6,235 bases of DNA from Caulobacteraceae bacterium (GTDB lineage: Bacteria; Pseudomonadota; Alphaproteobacteria; Caulobacterales; Caulobacteraceae): positions 1 through 6,235 of the forward strand of contig CANGEH010000134.1 of the NCBI GenBank assembly GCA_947452665.1, read 5' to 3'. The translations under genes were made by a program, and so were the position numbers. Below are positions 1-4,649 of this stretch, one piece after another. Numbering within the stretch: the stretch's first letter is position 1; each line of letters starts with the position of its first letter. The notes below the pieces were generated by a model. It worked only from the letters and a program-made list of their open reading frames with translations, had not been told where the DNA came from and did no database searches.

Positions 1-486
1 GGCAATATCGGCGTCAGAGCCAACCCCGAACTGGCCCATATAGTCATGCTTGGCCTTCATGGCCTCATATTCGAGGAAGGCACCAAATTCGCTTTCCGGC
101 ATGCCAATGGTTTCGAGCAGCAGGGCATAGGCCGCAATATGGATGGTTTCCATATTGGCAAAGGAGGACAGCATCATCTTGACCTCGGTGGGTTTAAACA
201 CCGTGCTGTAACGCTCCATATAATTGTCGGCGACCTCGATATCCGATTGGGTGAAGAATCGGAAAATCTGAGTCAGCAGATTGCGCTCACCGTCATTGAG
301 CTTGGTTGCCCAGTCCTTACAGTCCTCGCCCAAGGGCACCTCTTCTGGCATCCAATGGACCTGTTGCTGGCGCTTCCAGAAATCATAGGCCCAAGGATAA
401 CGGAAAGGCTTATAGGCCGCCGACGGGGTCAAGAGACCTGGGCGGGTGATCAGGCCGGGGCGTGAAGGCGTGGTCAAGGCGGTCAT
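1..486 (-). CDS. nrdB: Class Ia ribonucleoside-diphosphate reductase, beta subunit (N-terminal part)
   Basis: Beta (R2) subunit of class Ia ribonucleotide reductase. It houses the diiron centre and tyrosyl radical that activate the alpha subunit for reduction of ribonucleotides in the cytoplasm. Only residues 1-162 are present; the C-terminus lies beyond base 1. The translation starts MTALTTPSRPGL and contains YKPFRYPWAYDFW and HWMPEEVPLGED, typical of the family. Visible active-site residues are D82 (in TQSDIEV), E113 and H116 (in METIH) and radical tyrosine Y120, four residues after the histidine as in E. coli E115/H118/Y122. The remaining iron ligands should lie outside the window. Start: ATG at 486 has GGAA six bases upstream (493-496). 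An in-frame ATG at 504 would add MILEPF and is a real alternative. There is no N-terminal ATP-cone on this subunit. nrdA is on the same strand, about 1.4 kb upstream, and not adjacent. Confidence 0.95.
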   Translation of the reverse strand, partial: MTALTTPSRPGLITRPGLLTPSAAYKPFRYPWAYDFWKRQQQVHWMPEEVPLGEDCKDWATKLNDGERNLLTQIFRFFTQSDIEVADNYMERYSTVFKPTEVKMMLSSFANMETIHIAAYALLLETIGMPESEFGAFLEYEAMKAKHDYMGQFGVGSDADIA

Positions 487-511
487 GAACGGTTCCAAAA
501 TCATACACGGC

Positions 512-558
512 GAATCAGCTACACGCCGCGCCGAGGTTTTTAAGTTAGCAGACGATTC
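512..558. promoter_or_regulatory. Two GANTC (CcrM-type) methylation sites in the nrdB leader/promoter
   Basis: GAATC at 512-516 and GATTC at 554-558 both lie in the short nrdB control region; the second touches the proximal NrdR-like box. In alphaproteobacteria the cell-cycle methylase CcrM modifies GANTC and can alter promoter activity. GANTC also occurs elsewhere in the window at roughly chance frequency, so only the position is suggestive. Confidence 0.35.
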
Positions 559-604
559 CACTTCATATAGACCCTGCATTCACACGGCCCACAACATCTT
601 GCGC
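558..604 (-). promoter_or_regulatory. Tandem NrdR-box-like operators upstream of nrdB
   Basis: Two imperfect 16-bp palindromes resembling the NrdR box (acaCwAtATaTwGtgt) lie at 589-604 (CCACAACATCTTGCGC, 11/16 by eye, with all the strongly conserved positions kept) and 558-573 (CCACTTCATATAGACC, 10/16). The gap is 15 bp, giving the 31-bp repeat typical of paired NrdR operators, so both face the same side of the helix. NrdR is the ATP-cone/zinc-ribbon repressor of RNR genes. The proximal box covers a possible minus-strand -10 (TATATG, 564-569); a TTGTGG (589-594) sits 19 bp upstream, a long spacer, so the promoter hexamers are uncertain. Matches were scored by eye, not with a weight matrix. 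Confidence 0.6.
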
Positions 605-607
605 AAA

Positions 608-616
608 TGTGGATAA
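608..616 (-). promoter_or_regulatory. Perfect DnaA box in the nrdB control region
   Basis: The minus strand reads TTATCCACA, the consensus DnaA 9-mer. It lies in the non-coding gap upstream of nrdB, only three bases from the distal NrdR-like box. DnaA is known to act as a transcription factor on RNR genes in E. coli and on nucleotide-synthesis genes in Caulobacter. A role here is inferred from the exact match and the location; a single 9-mer can occur by chance. Confidence 0.55.
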
Positions 617-650
617 CAAGGCCTTAAAACCACCCGCGATGCGGCAAGCC

Positions 651-1694
651 TTAGCGCTGCGGGCGGACCGTAAAAGACAGGGCAATCAGGGAATCGCCAT
701 CGCGCCCACTGCCTCGGATTTCAAATGCGTTCTTAATATCGCGGTGGATATAGCCCAAGGACGCCTGAACCGGCCCCTGACGCCAGCCAAGACCGGCCTG
801 GGCATCGGATATGATCCGCGCCGCCTGGTCTATCGACCAGCCCGACCCGCGTAGATTACCGGTTGAGCCATCGCGGGTGACATTAAGGCCTACCGCCCGG
901 CCACTGGCGGCGGCAAATAAGTACCAACGTCCCTGATCGCCAAAGCTTTGGCCGTCTACGGTCGAAAGGCCAAGACTCTCGGCGACCTGCCTGGCCCGAA
1001 GTGTGTCGAGCCCCGCGCCCAAACGCACCATGGCCCCGGCCTCAGCCGAGCCGCCCTGATCAGACAGGCCAAGGCCGGCATGGGGAGTAATATCCAGGTC
1101 ATAGGCTCCGGCCTTGAGCATCAAGGCCGAGGGCCAACCGCGAATATAGGACACATCAAAGGATTGAGCCTCACCCGCCTCCCTATCAAGATCAGGTCCG
1201 AGTACCAGGCCCGCCGGAACCCGCTTTAGGGCCCGCACACTTAGGCGCAGGGCATTTATACCGGCGCCTCGGCCCCGGTCCCCAAGCCGGACTTCCTCGG
1301 TGCGCCATTCAGCCAAGCCTTGACCGGGCAGGGGCTGCACCGATTGGGCCAGATGCGCATCGTCCCCGGCAGCGGCAATAGAGACGGGCATGAAGAACCC
1401 GCTACCAAGCCTTAGGCGCGGGCCATCATCGACCACGCCAATCACGGCTTGGTGCCCACCAATCTGGGCCTGGAACATTGGTGCGCCGGGCAGCGAGAAC
1501 CCAAGCGGGTGCCATTTGGTACTGAGCAGCGAGCGCACAACAATATTGGTATGGACCGGCGCGATCGGGGCGAGACGATAGCCAGGCTTGGCGACTTGCC
1601 GCGCCTCGACCGGCAGCACACAGATCAGCCCAGCGCCAAGGGCCAGGGCCAAGGCCCTGCCACCATAAAAACCGCGCTTGCTGACGCACCGCAT
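651..1694 (-). CDS. Secreted outer-membrane beta-barrel-like protein, LpxR/DUF2219-like C-terminal half
   Basis: A 347-residue exported protein. The N-terminus has a charged start, a hydrophobic core (about residues 13-27) and a likely signal peptidase I site after A31 (PVEA, then RQ), so it should reach the periplasm or outer membrane. Residues about 198-345 resemble the second half of the LpxR family: PHAGLGLSDQGG (204-215) followed by GAMVRLGAGL, then RWYLFAAASGRAVGLNVTRDG with one residue less repeated (256-276), and a terminal pair of beta strands around SLGYIHRD (312-319) and SLIALSFTV (335-343). LpxR removes the 3'-acyloxyacyl group of lipid A, but its catalytic Asn-Asp N-terminal strand is not recognisable in residues 32-170, so activity is doubtful. 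The last residues (RPQR) are not the usual aromatic barrel end. ATG at 1694 is bounded by an in-frame stop at 1701-1703; GAGG lies 10 bases upstream. The family call is by eye and moderate. Confidence 0.7.
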   Translation of the reverse strand: MRCVSKRGFYGGRALALALGAGLICVLPVEARQVAKPGYRLAPIAPVHTNIVVRSLLSTKWHPLGFSLPGAPMFQAQIGGHQAVIGVVDDGPRLRLGSGFFMPVSIAAAGDDAHLAQSVQPLPGQGLAEWRTEEVRLGDRGRGAGINALRLSVRALKRVPAGLVLGPDLDREAGEAQSFDVSYIRGWPSALMLKAGAYDLDITPHAGLGLSDQGGSAEAGAMVRLGAGLDTLRARQVAESLGLSTVDGQSFGDQGRWYLFAAASGRAVGLNVTRDGSTGNLRGSGWSIDQAARIISDAQAGLGWRQGPVQASLGYIHRDIKNAFEIRGSGRDGDSLIALSFTVRPQR

Positions 1695-1820
1695 GGATCT
1701 TTAGCCTCTGCCTAGCCGACCCCCAACAGGACCCAAACCCAAGCACAGCCTTATGACCCACAGCAATGATCAAACCCCTAATGCGGTCTGAAAACGGCAA
1801 TAAAAACAGTATAACTATCG
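1695..1820. other. Intergenic leader upstream of the LpxR-like gene
   Basis: This gap lies between the nrdA terminator and the start of the LpxR-like gene and must hold that gene's promoter if the terminator is efficient. I see an AT-rich stretch at 1795-1820 but no convincing -35/-10 pair, no NrdR-type palindrome and no small gene. Confidence 0.4.
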
Positions 1821-1849
1821 AAAAACCCCCGAAAGCAAGCTTTCGGGGG
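1821..1849 (-). terminator. Strong intrinsic terminator downstream of nrdA
   Basis: A perfect 11-bp inverted repeat (1826-1836 with 1839-1849, CCCCCGAAAGC and its complement) separated by two bases is followed, on the minus strand, by five T residues (1821-1825). In practice the loop is probably the central six bases with a nine-bp stem. It lies 27 bases past the nrdA stop codon in the right orientation, so it should end the nrdA transcript before the LpxR-like gene and nrdB. On the plus strand no T-run follows. Confidence 0.9.
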
Positions 1850-1876
1850 CTATATGATATTGATCAATATTTCAAT

Positions 1877-3748
1877 TTATTGACAGGCGAGACACTCTTC
1901 GTAATCGGTCTTGGGATGTTCCATCCGCTCGACCGCTTCCAAGGTTTCCGAGCCCGCGAATGAGGCGCGCTGTACCGATTTGGAGCGCAAGTAATAGAGC
2001 GACTTCACCCCCCGCTCCCAGGCCGAATAGTGCAGCATGTGCAGGTCCCATTTATCAACATCGCCGGGCAGGAAGACGTTCAAGGACTGGGACTGGCAGA
2101 TTTCCGGCGTGCGGTCTGCGGCCAATTCGACAATCCAGCGCTGGTCCAGTTCAAAGGCGGTTTTGAACACGTCTTTTTCATCGGCGGACAGACAGTCCAG
2201 ATGCGCCACCGAGCCCTCATTTTCGAGAATGCTGCTCCAGATCTCGTCTGAATTGGTGCCCTTGGCGTCCAGTACCCGCTCCAGATAGGGGTTCTTGACC
2301 GCAAACGAGCCCGACAGGGTCTTGTGGGTATAGATATTGGCCGGAATGGGCTCAATACCGGCCGAGGTACCGCCGCAAATGATCGAGATCGAGGCGGTCG
2401 GGGCAATGGCCAGCTTGTGCGAGAACCGCTCCATCACGCCCTTGTCACCGGCATCGGGGCAGGGTCCGCGCTCTTCAGCCAGGACGCGCGAGGCCTTGTC
2501 GGCTTCGCGGCGCACATGTTTGAACAGGCGCATATTCCAAGACTTCGCCAGGGCGCTTTCAAACGGCACGTTCTGGGACTGCAAGAAGGAATGGAAGCCC
2601 ATCACGCCCAGACCCACCGAGCGCTCGCGCATGGCGGCATAACGCGCAGGCTCCATGGCCGGCGGTGCGCGGTCGATAAAGTCCTGCAAGACATTATCGA
2701 GGAAGCGCAAAACATCCGCGATAAAGGTTGGGTGCTCGCGCCATTCCATAAACGACTCAGCGTTCAGGGAGGACAGACAACACACCGCCGTGCGCTCCTT
2801 GCCGACATGGTCGGGGCCGGTATGCAGCATGATTTCCGAGCATAGGTTTGACTGGCGCACCGACAGGCCCAGATCGCGCTGATGCTGGGGCATGGCCCGG
2901 TTGACCGTGTCGGAAAAGATCAGATAGGGCTCGCCAGTCTGGAGGCGGATTTCCAAAATCTTCTGCCACAGGGTGCGCGCATCGACAAGCTTGACCACTT
3001 CGCCAGTCTTGGGCGACAGCAGGCCAAAATCGGTGCCGTCGCGCACAGCCTCCATAAAGGCGTCCGTGATCGAGATGCCGTGGTGCAGGTTCAAGGACTT
3101 GCGATTGAAATCGCCCGAAGGCTTGCGGATTTCGAGGAATTCTTCGATCTCTGGGTGATAGATATCCAGATAAACTGCGGCCGATCCACGGCGCAGCGAG
3201 CCTTGGCTGATGGCTAGGGTTAGGCTGTCCATCACCCGGATAAACGGGATAATGCCCGAGGTCTGGCCCTGGCCCTTGACGCGCTCGCCGATCGAGCGAA
3301 CCCCGCCCCAATAGGTACCAATACCGCCGCCATTGGCGGCTAGCCAAACATTCTCATTCCAGCTGCCGACAATGCCTTCGAGGCTATCAGACACCGAATT
3401 GAGGAAACAGCTGATCGGCAGGCCGCGATCGGCCCCGCCATTGGATAGGACCGGCGTTGCCGGCATGAACCAGAGCTGGGAAATATAGTCGTAAATGCGC
3501 TGGGCATGCTCGGCATCATCGGCATAGGCCGTGGCCACGCGCGCAAACATGTCCTGATAGGACTCGCCCGGCAGCAGATAACGGTCTTCAAGCGTGGTCT
3601 TACCAAAATCAGTCAGCAGGGCATCCCGAGACCGATCAACCTCGACCTTACGCACCAGTTGCAATTGCGGCCGCTCGCCCGGACGGGTCGAATCATACCG
3701 AGTTTCCCGCTGCCGCTTCTGCGGCAAAATCGCTTCACTACCGACCAT
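1877..3748 (-). CDS. nrdA: Class Ia ribonucleoside-diphosphate reductase, alpha subunit, ATP-cone-less
   Basis: Catalytic (R1) subunit of class Ia ribonucleotide reductase, 623 residues, complete. It reduces NDPs to dNDPs with electrons from thioredoxin or glutaredoxin and a radical delivered by NrdB. Seen in order: FMPATPVLSNGG (94-105); redox Cys C114 (PISCFLNS); the finger-loop NLCSE (301-305) with thiyl-radical C303, N301 and E305; partner redox C323 (VCCLSSLN); the PTASIS loop (450-455); stacked tyrosines Y585-Y586 for radical transfer; and the C-terminal shuttle cysteines C619 and C622 (EECLACQ). All catalytic residues are therefore present. E. coli NrdA has 761 residues; the shortfall is at the N-terminus, where the roughly 90-residue ATP-cone is missing. 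This is not a mis-set start: an in-frame stop lies at 3752-3754, one codon before the ATG. A GGA seven bases upstream (3756-3758) fits a weak ribosome site. Own promoter with NrdR-like boxes and own terminator suggest a single-gene transcript. Confidence 0.97.
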   Translation of the reverse strand: MVGSEAILPQKRQRETRYDSTRPGERPQLQLVRKVEVDRSRDALLTDFGKTTLEDRYLLPGESYQDMFARVATAYADDAEHAQRIYDYISQLWFMPATPVLSNGGADRGLPISCFLNSVSDSLEGIVGSWNENVWLAANGGGIGTYWGGVRSIGERVKGQGQTSGIIPFIRVMDSLTLAISQGSLRRGSAAVYLDIYHPEIEEFLEIRKPSGDFNRKSLNLHHGISITDAFMEAVRDGTDFGLLSPKTGEVVKLVDARTLWQKILEIRLQTGEPYLIFSDTVNRAMPQHQRDLGLSVRQSNLCSEIMLHTGPDHVGKERTAVCCLSSLNAESFMEWREHPTFIADVLRFLDNVLQDFIDRAPPAMEPARYAAMRERSVGLGVMGFHSFLQSQNVPFESALAKSWNMRLFKHVRREADKASRVLAEERGPCPDAGDKGVMERFSHKLAIAPTASISIICGGTSAGIEPIPANIYTHKTLSGSFAVKNPYLERVLDAKGTNSDEIWSSILENEGSVAHLDCLSADEKDVFKTAFELDQRWIVELAADRTPEICQSQSLNVFLPGDVDKWDLHMLHYSAWERGVKSLYYLRSKSVQRASFAGSETLEAVERMEHPKTDYEECLACQ

Positions 3749-3769
3749 AATTCAATCCATACCCTCAAA

Positions 3770-3782
3770 GGCCATTATGGCC
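3770..3782. repeat. 13-bp palindrome in the nrdA leader
   Basis: GGCCATTATGGCC is a perfect inverted repeat with one central base, 22 bases upstream of the nrdA start codon. The one-base loop is too small for a stable RNA hairpin as drawn, so a protein-binding site is the likelier role, if any. Twelve of its bases recur at 4163-4174 inside the lipoprotein gene, probably by chance. Confidence 0.3.
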
Positions 3783-3789
3783 AGCGCCG

Positions 3790-3836
3790 AACCTATCAGC
3801 ACCGTCGCCTACACACGATGACACTACATCTTGTGG
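3790..3836 (-). promoter_or_regulatory. NrdR-box-like operator (strong) with a weaker partner upstream of nrdA
   Basis: ACACTACATCTTGTGG at 3821-3836 matches the NrdR box consensus acaCwAtATaTwGtgt at 13 of 16 positions by eye, 73 bases upstream of the nrdA ATG. Fifteen bases away, at 3790-3805, AACCTATCAGCACCGT gives only 8/16, but it sits at the same 31-bp repeat distance and on the same side as in the nrdB control region. The strong box shares the block ACATCTTG with the distal nrdB box, and CACAC occurs in both 15-bp gaps. The strong box is credible; the partner rests mainly on spacing. Confidence 0.6.
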
Positions 3837-4106
3837 GGACCTACTGACCAACCCACCATAAGGGGCCATAGAGGGGGTTAAACGTCAATTGCCCGAATGG
3901 CCCCAGCCTCGTGTTTTTCGTTAAGAAACTGTTGAATACAGGGGGTAAGTCACGCGCGCATTAAGACCTTGGCAATGATAGTTAACGGCAGGCTAAAAAT
4001 TGCCGCGCCCTGAGTGTTTTGGATCACGGGAATTTCCTTAAAAATCCCGCAAAGATAGTTAAAAATATAATCAAATCTAGGGCTTATCGATTCGGTCCCT
4101 ATGACG

Positions 4107-4487
4107 CTATTTTGATTGAACCCAGCCGCGTCCCAACATGCAAAGTGCCATCCGTGCCCGCTGGCCATTATGGCGCGCATCATTGCCCATTTCATTGCGG
4201 GCGAGCGCCGCCGTCATGGCATTGACCGCGCCATAGCGGGGGTCAGAATAGGAATCCACCTGCTGGCCCTGAGACGATTGCGCGGTCTTTTGGCACACGG
4301 CCAGATCGGACTTCAGATCCTCAAGCCTGGGTGCGGCTGTCGCAGCCCCTGCCGGCCCGGGCACCCAGGCCTGGCCCTCTAGCCCGGCCTGGGTGGCACA
4401 GGCCGCTAGACCGGCAATGAGGCAAAGCCCGATCAGGACGCGCGCCTGTGGTGCAAGGCGTGATTTGGTCATAAGGGCGCAATCCAT
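4107..4487 (-). CDS. Small putative lipoprotein of unknown function
   Basis: A 126-residue protein with a type II (lipoprotein) signal: basic stretch to R16, hydrophobic core VLIGLCLIAG (17-26), lipobox LAAC with lipidated C30. The residue after the cysteine is A31, not Asp, which by the usual rule points to the outer membrane. The mature part has a Pro/Ala/Gly-rich linker (about 40-54), then a small domain with two further cysteines, C65 (DLAVCQK) and C116 (ALCMLGRGW), which could form a disulfide. The C-terminal C-M-x-x-x-G-[WY] style is seen in small alphaproteobacterial lipoproteins, but I cannot assign a family or role. ATG at 4487 is preceded by GGAG eight bases away (4496-4499). An in-frame ATG at 4472 would give a more ordinary signal peptide but has a poorer ribosome site. 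It is divergent from the penicillin-binding protein gene, which hints at, but does not prove, a cell-wall context. Confidence 0.75.
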   Translation of the reverse strand: MDCALMTKSRLAPQARVLIGLCLIAGLAACATQAGLEGQAWVPGPAGAATAAPRLEDLKSDLAVCQKTAQSSQGQQVDSYSDPRYGAVNAMTAALARNEMGNDARHNGQRARMALCMLGRGWVQSK

Positions 4488-4550
4488 TGGCTATACTCCG
4501 GTGGCTGAGCGTCCTCGACCTGTGCCAATTGCGCAACCGTCTTTGTCTTG

Positions 4551-4579
4551 ATCAGAGGATTTGGACCTTGTTTCGTCAA
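4551..4579 (-). promoter_or_regulatory. Possible sigma-70-type promoter for the lipoprotein gene
   Basis: On the minus strand TTGACG (4574-4579) is followed after 17 bases by TCTGAT (4551-4556). The first matches the alphaproteobacterial -35 well; the second is 4/6 for a -10. Transcription would begin about 55-60 bases upstream of the start codon at 4487. No equally good pair was seen in the opposite direction for the penicillin-binding protein gene, although its promoter must lie in 4488-4649 or overlap the lipoprotein gene. Confidence 0.35.
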
Positions 4580-4649
4580 TCTTGTAGAGGATTATGTCCA
4601 AACTGGTTAAGCACGTGTCTGGGCTAGGGCCTCATAGGTTGGAACATAA

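Larger units (their letters stand above)
3749..4106. other. Gene-free region between the lipoprotein stop and nrdA
   Basis: This 358-base gap holds the nrdA promoter and operators in its nrdA-proximal third. The rest, especially 3900-4100, is clearly more AT-rich than the genes around it and has no open frame of convincing length or composition. It contains short inverted repeats (CGGCA/TGCCG at 3986-4005; an interrupted CGGGA-TTT stem around 4027-4050) without a following T-run in either direction, so neither is a confident terminator. A minus-strand TTGACG at 3883-3888 has no good -10 at normal spacing. TTAA-N7-TTGA (3921-3935) and TTAA-N7-CTAA (3982-3996) are each one base off the CtrA-type TTAA-N7-TTAA, which is easily met by chance in AT-rich DNA. 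Confidence 0.5.

Noticed and set aside
617..650. Possible terminator of the LpxR-like gene (CCGC-ATC-GCGG followed by TTTT on the minus strand)
   Set aside because: The stem is only four base pairs and the T-run is four bases away; too weak to call.
1426..1800. Minus-strand frame overlapping the start of the LpxR-like gene
   Set aside because: Arg/Trp/Pro-rich out-of-frame translation, overlapping a gene that has a clean signal peptide and a stop-bounded start.
2324..2845. Long open frame on the plus strand inside nrdA
   Set aside because: It lies antisense to the well-conserved nrdA catalytic core; its translation looks like a reverse-frame shadow with no family signature.
3749..3760. Minimal upstream reading frame (ATG GAT TGA) just before nrdA
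   Set aside because: It has no properly spaced ribosome site and short ATG-stop triplets like this are common by chance.
3506..3847. Plus-strand open frame spanning the nrdA start and promoter
   Set aside because: Antisense to the nrdA N-terminus and its operators; low-complexity composition and no ribosome site that would support it.
4163..4174. Copy of GGCCATTATGGC shared with the nrdA leader (3770-3781)
   Set aside because: One shared 12-mer is expected by chance in a window of this size, and this copy lies inside a coding region.
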